A DNA stretch of 38,973 nucleotides. Source: Actinomadura latina NBRC 106108 (GTDB lineage: Bacteria > Actinomycetota > Actinomycetes > Streptosporangiales > Streptosporangiaceae). The translations under genes were made by a program, and so were the position numbers. The stretch covers positions 1 to 38,973 of the forward strand of contig NZ_BCQS01000049.1 in assembly GCF_001552195.1 (NCBI RefSeq), given 5' to 3'. Positions 23,769-31,363 of this stretch are shown piece after piece (positions within the stretch are counted from its first letter, which is position 1; every line of letters begins with the position of its first letter). A model generated the notes under the pieces. The model saw only the letters and a program-made list of their open reading frames with translations. It made no database searches and was not told where the DNA came from.

Positions 23769-24581
23769 TCAGGGTTTCCGCGCCACCGCGCACAGGGTCG
23801 GAAGATCTTCGGCGTCGATCCCCTTCACCTCGGGCCGCCACGCACCACTCGTCACGAGGCCCGGTTCCTCCATCTCCAGCCCGTCGAAGTAGGCGCGGAT
23901 GAACTCGGGGCTCCGCAGCCGGAACGGGATGGCGCCCGTCTCGTCGTAGGAGCGCTGGGCCGCGTTGAACGCCGCGTTCTGGTCGGTGGAGTCGTGCAGG
24001 ATCAGGTAGCTCCCGGGCGCCAGCGGTTCCAGCAGCCCGCGCACGACGCCGAACGCCTCGGCGGGGTCGACGATGTGCCCCATGACCCCGATCAGCAGCA
24101 GCGCGACGGGTTGGGACAGGTCGAGGATCTCCGCCGCCCGCGCCATGATCGTCTTGGGGTCGTGCAGGTCGCAGTCGATGTAGGACGTCCGGCCCTCGGG
24201 GGTGCCCGTCAGCAGGGCGCGGGCGTGCGCGAGGACGAGCGGGTCGTTGTCGACGTAGACGACCCGCGCGTCGGGGGCGGCGCGCTGGGCCATCTCGTGG
24301 GTGTTGTCGACGGTCGGGAGCCCGGTCCCGCAGTCCATGAACTGCCGGATTCCGCGTTCGAGGGCGAGGAACCGGATCGCGCGGTCCATGAAGTAGCGGC
24401 CGGCGCGCGCGATGTCCACGATCCCGGGATAGAGCGCGACGTACTCGTCGCCCGCGAGCCGGTCGATCTCGTAGTTGTCGGTGCCGCCGAGCCAGTAGTT
24501 CCAGATGCGGGCCGACTGCGGAACATCAGTGTTGATCTTCGTCTCCGGCCGCTGGTCCGGGCCGCCGGTGGCATCCGTCAT
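23769..24581 (-). CDS. SAM-dependent methyltransferase, DUF574 (Methyltransf_19) family
   Basis: 270 residues. The family start PQSARIWNYWLGGTDNYEIDR, then FMDCGTGLPTVDN (SAM loop), VVYVDNDPLVLAHARALL and LLLIGVMGHIVDP are all present. This actinomycete family is large and its substrates are mostly unknown. The ATG at 24581 has AAGGAG about ten bases upstream. It lies upstream of the XRE gene on the same strand with an 97-base gap and a separate candidate promoter, so the two may be independently transcribed. Confidence 0.9.
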   Translation of the reverse strand: MTDATGGPDQRPETKINTDVPQSARIWNYWLGGTDNYEIDRLAGDEYVALYPGIVDIARAGRYFMDRAIRFLALERGIRQFMDCGTGLPTVDNTHEMAQRAAPDARVVYVDNDPLVLAHARALLTGTPEGRTSYIDCDLHDPKTIMARAAEILDLSQPVALLLIGVMGHIVDPAEAFGVVRGLLEPLAPGSYLILHDSTDQNAAFNAAQRSYDETGAIPFRLRSPEFIRAYFDGLEMEEPGLVTSGAWRPEVKGIDAEDLPTLCAVARKP

Positions 24582-24834
24582 CGGTGGGACGCTCCTTCGG
24601 GGGATGGTACGGCTCCGTCTCTCCCGTACGTCTCCCGCAAACCTAGACCCGCCGCCCGGGAGCCGCCCGGAAACGCGGAATTCGGCTCCGGGCACATCGG
24701 CATTCAGGACATTGACGAAATACCGGCGCGCGAAACTCCAGAGGTTTTCGTGACGGCAGTGACCGGACACGCTCATGATCTTGGAATGGGCGTCAGGGCG
24801 GCCGAGCCGGCCCGTCTCCGGCCCGCGACAGGGG

Positions 24835-25890
24835 TCAGCCGCCGCCGCGCTGGACGGCGGCCCAGACCGCGATGGCGAGGGCCACGCGGTCCTCGAACCG
24901 GAGCGGGTCGCGGCCGGTGAGGGCCTCGATCCGGGCCAGCCGGTGGCGGAGCGTGTTCGGGTGCAGGAACAGGGCGCGCGACGTCGCGCCGACCGCGCCG
25001 CCCATGTCCAGGAACGTGCGGAGCGTCTCGGTCAGCCGGGTGCCGTGCGCGCCGTCGTACTCGTTCAGCGGGCGCGCGATCTGCTGGACGAACGGGGCCA
25101 GCTGGTCCTGGTCGAGCCGGCCGAGCAGCGCCTGGAAGGTGGCGAGGTCCGAGGCGTGCACGACCCCGCCGCCGAGGCGCGCGGAGTCCAGCGCGGCGAG
25201 GCTCTCGGCGAGCGACACCGGCAGGTGGTCGAGCGGGCCGGGGCTGCCGACGCCGGCGGGCTCGCTCCAGGCGTGCGCGTCGTTGGTGATGAGCAGCGCG
25301 GTGTCGCCGTCCACGCCGAGGACGCCCGGCAGCTCCTCCTCGACGCCGTCCATCGCGATCACGAGCAGGGCGGCCGGGTCGAGCCCGGCGTCGTCGATCC
25401 GCTCGCGGAGCGCCTCGGCGGACGCGACGCCCTGCTGGACCATGCGCAGCAGCCGCCCGGTCTCCTCCCGCTCGCGCCGCTCGTCGCGGGTGGACGCGAG
25501 CCGCTCGGCGAAGAACTCGGTGAAGCCGACGAACGGGACCTCGGCCGGCACCTCCAGCAGCGGCAGGCCGAGGCGTTCGCAGGCCTGGCACAGCTCCGCC
25601 GGCGCCTCGGCGGTCACGTCGCCGACCCCGTAGCCGATCGCGCTCGCCCGGCCCGCCTTCACCGACTCGGCGAACGCGGCGCAGGCGCCCGGGTCCCCCA
25701 GCGACGCGCCGACCGTCAGGACGATCTCGTGGCCGCGCAGGTGGGGGCCGGGATCGCGCAGCTCCGTCGAGTGCGCCCAGCGCAGCGGCCGGTCGAGGCC
25801 GTTCTCGCCGGCCACCAGGCGCAGCCGGAAGCGCTCCACCGCGAGGAGCTGCCGGACGGTGTGCTGCGGCGCCGCGGGATCGCTGGTCAC
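24835..25890 (-). CDS. PucR-family transcriptional regulator
   Basis: 351 residues from a GTG at 25890 (weak ribosome site). Residues about 10-130 resemble the PucR N-terminal sensing domain (TVRQLLAVERFRLRLVAGENGLDRPLRWAHSTEL), the middle is a GGDEF-like fold, and the C-terminus carries the PucR helix-turn-helix: FLHPNTLRHRLARIEALTGR (about 305-325). PucR proteins usually activate nearby catabolic genes in response to a metabolite. It is divergent from two short-chain dehydrogenases across 192 bases containing the palindrome ACCGTACGGT, so it is their likely regulator. Confidence 0.92.
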   Translation of the reverse strand: MTSDPAAPQHTVRQLLAVERFRLRLVAGENGLDRPLRWAHSTELRDPGPHLRGHEIVLTVGASLGDPGACAAFAESVKAGRASAIGYGVGDVTAEAPAELCQACERLGLPLLEVPAEVPFVGFTEFFAERLASTRDERREREETGRLLRMVQQGVASAEALRERIDDAGLDPAALLVIAMDGVEEELPGVLGVDGDTALLITNDAHAWSEPAGVGSPGPLDHLPVSLAESLAALDSARLGGGVVHASDLATFQALLGRLDQDQLAPFVQQIARPLNEYDGAHGTRLTETLRTFLDMGGAVGATSRALFLHPNTLRHRLARIEALTGRDPLRFEDRVALAIAVWAAVQRGGG

Positions 25891-25949
25891 AGCCTCAGCT
25901 TCTCACCCCGCCGCGGTGCTGGTCCGGGGCGTGACCGTGATTTGGGAGA

Positions 25950-25959
25950 ACCGTACGGT
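25950..25959. promoter_or_regulatory. Candidate operator between pucR-type gene and dehydrogenases
   Basis: Perfect 10-bp palindrome ACCGTACGGT in the divergent intergenic region 25891-26082. The place and symmetry suit a site for the PucR regulator, but nothing else supports it. I saw no clear promoter boxes. Confidence 0.35.
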
Positions 25960-26082
25960 GGAGAAGGCCACGACGATCCGGGCGTGGCGCGGTGCGTTCG
26001 GCCAAGAAGGCGCCCGGCCCCTTGCCACCTGGGGTTATGTCGGGTTTGCCTGGAACTTCGGAGCTATCTTCGGGGTGATCGG

Positions 26083-26778
26083 ATGCGCGAGCGAGTCGCA
26101 CTCGTCACCGGCGCGGCCGGTGGGATCGGCGCCGCGATGGTGCGCGAGCTCGGCGGGCGCGGCTGGACGACGGCGGGCCTGGACCTCGTCCCGGCGGCGG
26201 ACGCCGATCACACGGTGGGCGTGGACGTGGCCGCCCCGGAGCAGGTGTGCGCGGCCGTCCGGCGGATCGAGCGCGAGCTGGGGCCGATCGAGGCGGCGGT
26301 GTGCGCGGCCGGGCACTACGCGATCGTCCCGGTGTCCGACATCGCCTGGCCGGACTGGCTGCGGATGCTGCGGGTGCATCTGGGCGGCCTGGTGAACGTG
26401 TGCCGGGCCGTGACGCCGGGAATGGTGGAGCGCGGCCGGGGCGCCGTGGTCGGGGTCTCGTCCGACCTGGCGATCGGCGGCGGGGACGGCGAGGCGCACT
26501 ACTCGACGGCCAAGGGCGCGGTGATCGGGCTCGTCCGGTCCCTGGCCGCCGAGCTGGCGCCGTCCGGGGTGCGGGTGAACGCGGTGGCGCCCGGCCCGAC
26601 CGACACGGCGCTGCTGCCGCCGGACTCGCCGTGGCGCAGGCCCGCCTTCCTGCAGACGCTGCCCACCGGGCGGCTCACGTCGGCGGAGGAGGTCGCGCTC
26701 GCCACCGCCTACCTGGTGGAGGAGGCGACGTTCTGCGCCGGGGAGATCCTCTCCCCCAACTCCGGGATGGTGGTCTGA
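26083..26778 (+). CDS. Short-chain dehydrogenase/reductase (catalytic residues intact)
   Basis: 231 residues. The NAD(P) loop is VTGAAGGIGAAM; Asp in GLDLVPA at the end of strand two favours NAD. The catalytic Ser is in GVSSDLA and the Tyr-Lys pair in HYSTAK, with the proper 13-residue spacing; VRVNAVAPGPTDTAL is the classic PG segment. The Asn-Ala-Gly motif reads CAAG. It acts as a cytoplasmic alcohol/ketone oxidoreductase with unknown substrate. The ATG at 26083 is chosen because it begins the Rossmann fold directly. Its TGA shares a base with the start of the next dehydrogenase (TGATG), so the two are translated as a pair. Confidence 0.92.
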   Translation: MRERVALVTGAAGGIGAAMVRELGGRGWTTAGLDLVPAADADHTVGVDVAAPEQVCAAVRRIERELGPIEAAVCAAGHYAIVPVSDIAWPDWLRMLRVHLGGLVNVCRAVTPGMVERGRGAVVGVSSDLAIGGGDGEAHYSTAKGAVIGLVRSLAAELAPSGVRVNAVAPGPTDTALLPPDSPWRRPAFLQTLPTGRLTSAEEVALATAYLVEEATFCAGEILSPNSGMVV

Positions 26779-27524
26779 TGGCGATCGCGCTGGTCACCGG
26801 GGCGGGCGGCGGCCTCGGCACGGCGGTCTCCCGGCGGCTCGCCGCCGACGGCCACCGGGTCGCGCTCAACGACCGCCCGGACCGGGACCTGTCCGCGCTC
26901 GCCCGCGAGCTGGACGGGCTCGCCGCGCCCGCGGACGTCGCCGACCCCGACGCGGTGGCCGAGATGGTCGCGGGGATCGAGCAGCGGACGGGCGGGCAGG
27001 TCGCAATCCTCGTCGCCGGCGCCACCCGGCTGGCCGTCGCCCCGTTCGCCGAGCACGACCTGGACGACTGGTGGCGGGTCATCGACGTCGACCTCGGCGG
27101 GGCGTTCGCCTGCGCGCAGGCCGTCATGCCGGGGATGGTGGAGCGCGGCGGCGGCCGGATGGTGCTGATCGCGGCCGAGAGCGGGCTGATCGGCCGGGCC
27201 GGGGAGACGGCCTGCTCCGCGGCCAAGGCCGGGATCGTCACGCTCGCCAAGTCGCTCGGCCGGGAGCTGGCGCCGCTCGGCATCGCGGTGAACGCGATCG
27301 CGCCGAGCGTGATCGACACGCCGCGGCTGGCGGCGAAGGCGGAGGCGGCCGGGGTGCCGGCCGCGGAGTTCCGCGCCCGGGAGGCCGCGGCGGTGCCGCT
27401 CGGCCGCATCGCGTCGCCCGCCGAGATCGCGGCGGCGGTGGCGTTCCTGGCCGACGAGCGGATGCCGACGCTCGTCGGCCAGATCCTGAACACCAACGGC
27501 GGGACCACCAGGGCCCGCGCCTGA
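26778..27524 (+). CDS. Short-chain dehydrogenase-like protein lacking catalytic Ser and Tyr
   Basis: 248 residues, paralogous to the preceding gene. The cofactor loop VTGAGGGLGTAV and the PG-like segment VNAIAPSVIDTPR are kept, with LNTNGGT at the end. At the active site the Tyr of YxxxK is Cys (ACSAAK; codon TGC at 27213-27215, one base from TAC), and the residue 13 positions before it, normally Ser, is Ala (LIAAESG). The NNAG motif is also lost (LVAGAT). The frame is intact and codon use normal, so it is not a decaying gene by appearance. It may be a structural partner of the active dehydrogenase, or use a different chemistry (both inference). Confidence 0.9.
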   Translation: MAIALVTGAGGGLGTAVSRRLAADGHRVALNDRPDRDLSALARELDGLAAPADVADPDAVAEMVAGIEQRTGGQVAILVAGATRLAVAPFAEHDLDDWWRVIDVDLGGAFACAQAVMPGMVERGGGRMVLIAAESGLIGRAGETACSAAKAGIVTLAKSLGRELAPLGIAVNAIAPSVIDTPRLAAKAEAAGVPAAEFRAREAAAVPLGRIASPAEIAAAVAFLADERMPTLVGQILNTNGGTTRARA

Positions 27525-27533
27525 CGGCGGCGC

Positions 27534-29231
27534 TCAGCCGGGAAGGGCCGCCACCGAGCGCTCCACGTCCGCTTCGAGGACGGCGAACAGGTGCAGCGGC
27601 AGTTCCATCAGCGATCGTTCCAGCATGTCGGGACGGCTCGCGGCCGACGCGATGGCGGCGCGGGCCTCGCCCTTGGTGAGCGTCCGGCCGGCGGCCCTCT
27701 GGAGCGCGATGAGCCCTTCCCGCCAGCCGTTGCCGAGCTTTCCGTGCGCCCGCGCGTACATGTGCCCGAGGACGCGCCCGGGACCGGACTGCTCGTCCGG
27801 CTCCGCCCTTTCCGCGAGGACGACGGCCTGGCCGGGACCGGGCGTGCCGCGGAGCCACCGGACGATCCGGTACTTGGGCCCGATGAGCCGGGCGAACTCC
27901 CGCTGCCCGCCCGCGTCCTTCAGGAAGAGCAGATCGTCGCCGCAGACGAGCCCGGCCCGGCGCGCGTTCGCGGCCAGCAGCGCCCGGACCGCCGACGCTC
28001 CGAAGCCCGGATATAGGTTGACCAGGACCGTGCCGTGGTCCTGCGGGCTCCGGGGCAGCGGAGCGTCCAGGAACGCGGGCAGCGCGACCCGCCGGCCCGG
28101 AGCCGCGGCGGGCCAGTCGCCGCCCACCAGCAGCGCCTTCTCCCCGGGGCCGGTGCCGAGTTCGAGGATGCGGGCGGCGGCCTCGCCGTCCAGGCCGCCG
28201 GCCGCCTCCACCGATTGGGCGCCGTGGGTGTACAGGGCCGTCCGAGGGTCGTCCGCGGCGGCGCGGGCGGCGGCGGCCGTCCGCCGGGTGGGGCGCAGCA
28301 CGTACAGCGCCGCCGCGCCGCCGACCGCCTGCGCGCCCGCGTACCGGTTGAACGCCGGCAGCATCGCCTCGTAGGCGAGGTGCAGCGGGTTCAGCGCCTT
28401 CTGGACGGCGAGCCCGAGCGCCGGCTGCCGCTCGCCGTACCCGTAGGCGAGCAGGACCCGGCCGTTGCGGTGGTCACGCATCCCCTGCAGGCCGCGCGCC
28501 ACGAACAACTGGACGCCCTCCGGCGTGTACGGCGGGTCCGTGAACACCAGGTCGCCGGACTCCCGCAGCGCGGCGGGCAGCCCCAGCCGCAGGTCGGCGA
28601 AGTGGCAGCGCACGTCCCAGCCGCGCCGCGCCGCCTCCGTGTCGATGAACCGCAGCAGCCGCTCGTCGACGTCCACGACGCTCGCCCGCAGGCCGGGGGC
28701 GCCCCCGGCGAGGAACAGGCCGAGCGAGGTCAGGTCGTGGTCGCCGACGAAGAGCGCGTGCGCACCGGTCAGGTCGAAGCCGTCGAGCATGAACCGCGCC
28801 CGCTTGACCACGGTCTCGGCCGTGGCGGGGACGTGGTCGAGCGCCCGCACCGGCGGCGGCGCCGCGGCGATCAGCTCGTCCATCGCGGTGAGGACGGCCG
28901 GGTCGCGGCGCGCGGACTCCGTCCACGGGTCCCGGACGCCGAACGGCTCCCGCGCGCCGAACACGCCGCTGTACGTCTCGGCGTGCTGCTTCGCGATGCG
29001 TTTCCCGTCGCCGGACGATTCGAGGTCCGGCTCCAGGGCCCGGAGAACCGCCTCGACCGTGCGCCGCGACGTCCCGGTGAGGGAGACGATGTCCTCGATC
29101 GAGCGGAACTCCCCGGCGGCGAGCAGCAGGCCGATCTGGTCGATGCGCCGGGCATCGATGCCGAATTCGGCCCGCAGCCCGCGGACGGCCTCCACCGGCG
29201 TTTCCTGCTGGGGCGGCTCGCCATGCGTCAT
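27534..29231 (-). CDS. Branched-polyamine synthase (BpsA)-like protein with a long C-terminal extension
   Basis: 565 residues. The N-terminus (about 15-75) is a winged-helix segment (SIEDIVSLTGTSRRTVEAVLRAL). The core (about 130-345) matches N4-bis(aminopropyl)spermidine synthase, which adds aminopropyl groups from decarboxylated SAM: ATAETVVKRARFMLD, FVGDHDLTSLGL and FTDPPYTPEG (231-239). The family's acidic GDDD motif reads GDHD (163-166). Archaeal BpsA is about 350 residues; here some 200 more follow, with a second nucleotide-binding-like GLVCGDDLLFLKD stretch that I cannot assign. The ATG at 29231 lacks a strong ribosome site. It is convergent with the dehydrogenases, nine bases away. Function as a polyamine synthase is plausible but the substrate may differ. 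Confidence 0.75.
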   Translation of the reverse strand: MTHGEPPQQETPVEAVRGLRAEFGIDARRIDQIGLLLAAGEFRSIEDIVSLTGTSRRTVEAVLRALEPDLESSGDGKRIAKQHAETYSGVFGAREPFGVRDPWTESARRDPAVLTAMDELIAAAPPPVRALDHVPATAETVVKRARFMLDGFDLTGAHALFVGDHDLTSLGLFLAGGAPGLRASVVDVDERLLRFIDTEAARRGWDVRCHFADLRLGLPAALRESGDLVFTDPPYTPEGVQLFVARGLQGMRDHRNGRVLLAYGYGERQPALGLAVQKALNPLHLAYEAMLPAFNRYAGAQAVGGAAALYVLRPTRRTAAAARAAADDPRTALYTHGAQSVEAAGGLDGEAAARILELGTGPGEKALLVGGDWPAAAPGRRVALPAFLDAPLPRSPQDHGTVLVNLYPGFGASAVRALLAANARRAGLVCGDDLLFLKDAGGQREFARLIGPKYRIVRWLRGTPGPGQAVVLAERAEPDEQSGPGRVLGHMYARAHGKLGNGWREGLIALQRAAGRTLTKGEARAAIASAASRPDMLERSLMELPLHLFAVLEADVERSVAALPG

Positions 29232-29275
29232 TCGGTGGCCTGCTTCGCTCGGAGTGGACGGTTGCGGAACCGATC

Positions 29276-29383
29276 CTAGGCTCGCCGCCCGGACGCGCCG
29301 AGCCGCGCCAGGTGGGCGCTGATCTCGGGCGCGTCACCCGTGCAGGCGATGTAGCCGTCCGGACGGATCAGCGCCAGGGCAGA
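29276..29383 (-). pseudogene. C-terminal remnant of an FAD aromatic monooxygenase
   Basis: On the minus strand 35 codons ending in TAG read SALALIRPDGYIACTGD... and resemble the C-terminal thioredoxin-like end of PheA/TfdB-type flavin hydroxylases, where (A)L(L/I)RPDGY(V/I)A is highly conserved. No flavin domain or start lies upstream: at about 29384 the sequence changes sharply to AT-rich DNA. So the body of the gene has been deleted or replaced. Weak point: the match is by memory of the family and short. Confidence 0.65.
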
Positions 29384-29400
29384 TCGGAATGTGATGGCAT

Positions 29401-29445
29401 GTTTATCGGCAATTTATTTTGTTCTGTTATGCTCGAATTATCGGC
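29401..29445 (+). promoter_or_regulatory. AT-rich promoter region with repeated TTATCGGC
   Basis: The most AT-rich patch of this part. The octamer TTATCGGC occurs at 29403-29410 and 29438-29445, 35 bases apart on one strand. A possible -10 (TTATGC, about 29427-29432) lies between them. It precedes the TTA-containing methyltransferase gene by about 40 bases and begins close to the break point of the monooxygenase remnant. Confidence 0.45.
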
Positions 29446-29481
29446 CGGTATGTTCCCTGTCGACGAAAGGGGAACAGGTCG

Positions 29482-30318
29482 ATGGACGAGGGACGGCCCA
29501 GCATGACCGCGCTTTCCGCGGCGGCGGCACGGGCGGCTCATTTAACGGCGGACGGCACGCCGAAGGTCTTCGCGGACACGGTCGCGGCGCGGCTGCTCGG
29601 CGGCCTCGCGGACGAGATGATCGGGTATCACCGCACCCGGGGCGAGCACATCATCCTGGCCGGGACCAGGGCGGTCACCACGGTCCGGGCCCGGTACGCC
29701 GAGGAGCGGCTCGCCGAGCACGCGCAGTACGTGGTCCTCGGCGCGGGCCTCGACACTTACGGTTATCGCGGGGACCCGGAAATCAGCGTCTTCGAAATCG
29801 ATCATCCGGCGACGCAGGAATGGAAAAAGGGCCTGCTCGCGGCGGCCGGCATCGACGTGCCCGCGCGGGTCGTCCTCGTCCCCGTCGATTTCGAGGCCGG
29901 CGAGCCGATCCGGCAACTCGCCGGCACCGCGTTCGACCCGGCGGAATCCGCGCTGGTGAGCTGGCTCGGCGTCAGCTTCTACCTCACCCGCGACGCCATC
30001 GCGAAGACCCTGGACGAGATCGGCCGGCTCGCGCCCGGAACAGAACTCGTGATGGACTACGCGCTGCCCGGCGGCCTCCGGGACGCCGAGGGCGACGCCT
30101 ACGCGCAGATCGCCGCGCAGGTCGTCGGGGAGAACGCCGAGCCCTACCGGTCGCACTTCTCCCCGGACGAGATCAACGCGCTGCTGGAGGACCACGGGTT
30201 CGAGGTCGCCGAGAACGTGACGCTGGAGCGCGCCGTCCCGCCGCAGACGTGGGAGCGGACGGACGCGCTGCGCCCGTTCGACTACTTCCGCCTGGTCAGG
30301 GCCATCGTCACGGGATGA
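29482..30318 (+). CDS. SAM-dependent methyltransferase, LCM/TIGR00027-like family
   Basis: 278 residues. The SAM motif is VVLGAGLDTYGYR, followed by VFEIDHPATQEWK and, later, LVSWLGVSFYLT, the standard pattern of the leucine-carboxyl-methyltransferase-like family common in actinomycetes (often O-methyltransferases in secondary metabolism). The N-terminal SMTALSAAAARAAHL is also typical. Codon 21 is TTA (29542-29544), so translation may depend on the bldA-type tRNA. The ATG at 29482 is used, with AAAGGGG about ten bases upstream; the ATG at 29503 is an alternative. It stands alone, with its own AT-rich promoter. Confidence 0.88.
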   Translation: MDEGRPSMTALSAAAARAAHLTADGTPKVFADTVAARLLGGLADEMIGYHRTRGEHIILAGTRAVTTVRARYAEERLAEHAQYVVLGAGLDTYGYRGDPEISVFEIDHPATQEWKKGLLAAAGIDVPARVVLVPVDFEAGEPIRQLAGTAFDPAESALVSWLGVSFYLTRDAIAKTLDEIGRLAPGTELVMDYALPGGLRDAEGDAYAQIAAQVVGENAEPYRSHFSPDEINALLEDHGFEVAENVTLERAVPPQTWERTDALRPFDYFRLVRAIVTG

Positions 30319-30374
30319 CCGGCGATTTCGCCGATGTCCGGGGGCCGGCTGCGCGTTGAGAATGTGCGCGTCCC

Positions 30375-30424
30375 GGAGCCGGCCCCCGGCTCCGCCCCGT
30401 TCCGGGGAGCCGGCCCCCGGCTCC
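30375..30424. repeat. Two identical hairpins in tandem before the cutinase gene
   Basis: The 19-mer ggagccggcccccggctcc occurs at 30375-30393 and 30406-30424. Each copy is a perfect 8-bp stem with a CCC loop. The first may end transcripts of the methyltransferase (stop 30318). The second lies just before AGGAG and the GTG start of the hydrolase, so it may shape that mRNA leader. Confidence 0.85.
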
Positions 30425-30449
30425 TCCCCCCGAACAGGAGCGAACCGAC

Positions 30450-31325
30450 GTGCACCTCATCCCCCGCCGGGCGGCGAAAACGCTGCTCGCCACCGCCCTG
30501 ACCGCGACCGCGCTCGCCGTCCCGCAGGCCGCGCAGGCGGCCGACAACCCCTACGAGCGCGGCCCCGCCCCGTCCGAGCGCAGCATCGAGGCGCTGCGCG
30601 GCCCGTTCTCGACGGCCGAGACCAGCGTGTCGTCGCTGAGCGTGTCCGGCTTCGGCGGCGGCACGATCTACTACCCGACCAGCACGGCCGAGGGGACGTT
30701 CGGCGCGGTCGCGGTGGCGCCCGGCTTCACCGCCGACCAGAGCAGCATGGCCTGGCTCGGGCCGCGGCTCGCCTCGCAGGGCTTCGTGATCTTCACGATC
30801 GACACCAACACCCGCCTCGACCAGCCCGACAGCCGCGCCCGGCAGCTGGAGGCCGCGCTCGACTACCTCACCCAGCGCAGCAGCGTGCGGAGCCGGATCG
30901 ACACCTCCCGGCTCGGCGTGATGGGCCACTCGATGGGCGGCGGCGGCACGCTGGAGGCCGCCGAGGACCGCCCGCAGCTGCAGGCCGCGATCCCGCTGAC
31001 CCCCTGGGACCTGCAGAAGAACTTCTCCGACGTGCGCGTCCCCACCATGATCATCGGCGCGCAGGCGGACACGATCGCGCCCGTCGCCTCGCACTCCCAG
31101 CCGTTCTACACGAGCATCCCGGCGTCGTCGGAGAAGGCGTACCTGGAGCTCGCGGGCGCCAGCCACTTCGCGCCGAACATCGCCAACACGACGATCGCGA
31201 AGTACAGCATCTCCTGGCTCAAGCGGTACATCGACAACGACACCCGCTATGACCAGTTCCTGTGCCCCGGCCCGAGCCGGGACCTGAACATCTCCGAGTA
31301 CCGGGACACCTGCCCGAACTCGTAG
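30450..31325 (+). CDS. Secreted cutinase/polyester hydrolase (PET-hydrolase-like alpha/beta hydrolase)
   Basis: 291 residues from a GTG with AGGAG eight bases upstream. Residues 1-30 are a signal peptide ending AQA. The mature protein begins ADNPYERGP and closely follows Thermobifida-type cutinases: GPFSTAETSVSSLSVSGFGGGTIYYP, APGFTADQSSMAWLG, GHSMGGGG, IPLTPWDLQKN, IIGAQADTIAPVA, GASHFAPN and a final CPGP...TCP pair. The triad is Ser161, Asp207, His239; Phe93 and Met162 form the expected oxyanion area, Trp186 the substrate-stacking Trp, and Cys272-Cys288 the C-terminal disulfide. It should hydrolyse cutin and short-chain polyesters outside the cell; activity on PET-like polymers is common in the family but not shown here. 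Monocistronic by layout. Confidence 0.95.
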   Translation: MHLIPRRAAKTLLATALTATALAVPQAAQAADNPYERGPAPSERSIEALRGPFSTAETSVSSLSVSGFGGGTIYYPTSTAEGTFGAVAVAPGFTADQSSMAWLGPRLASQGFVIFTIDTNTRLDQPDSRARQLEAALDYLTQRSSVRSRIDTSRLGVMGHSMGGGGTLEAAEDRPQLQAAIPLTPWDLQKNFSDVRVPTMIIGAQADTIAPVASHSQPFYTSIPASSEKAYLELAGASHFAPNIANTTIAKYSISWLKRYIDNDTRYDQFLCPGPSRDLNISEYRDTCPNS

Positions 31326-31360
31326 TCCCCCTCAACGACAGTCCCCCTCAACGACAGTCC
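31324..31360. repeat. 16-bp tandem repeat after the cutinase stop
   Basis: agtccccctcaacgac occurs twice head to tail (31324-31339, 31340-31355) followed by agtcc. It fills most of the 38-base gap between convergent genes. Probably a slippage duplication. Confidence 0.85.
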
Positions 31361-31363
31361 TCT

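Noticed and set aside
29393..30359. Alternative frames around the methyltransferase start
   Set aside because: They have no SAM motif; the frame from 29482 gives the complete conserved protein.
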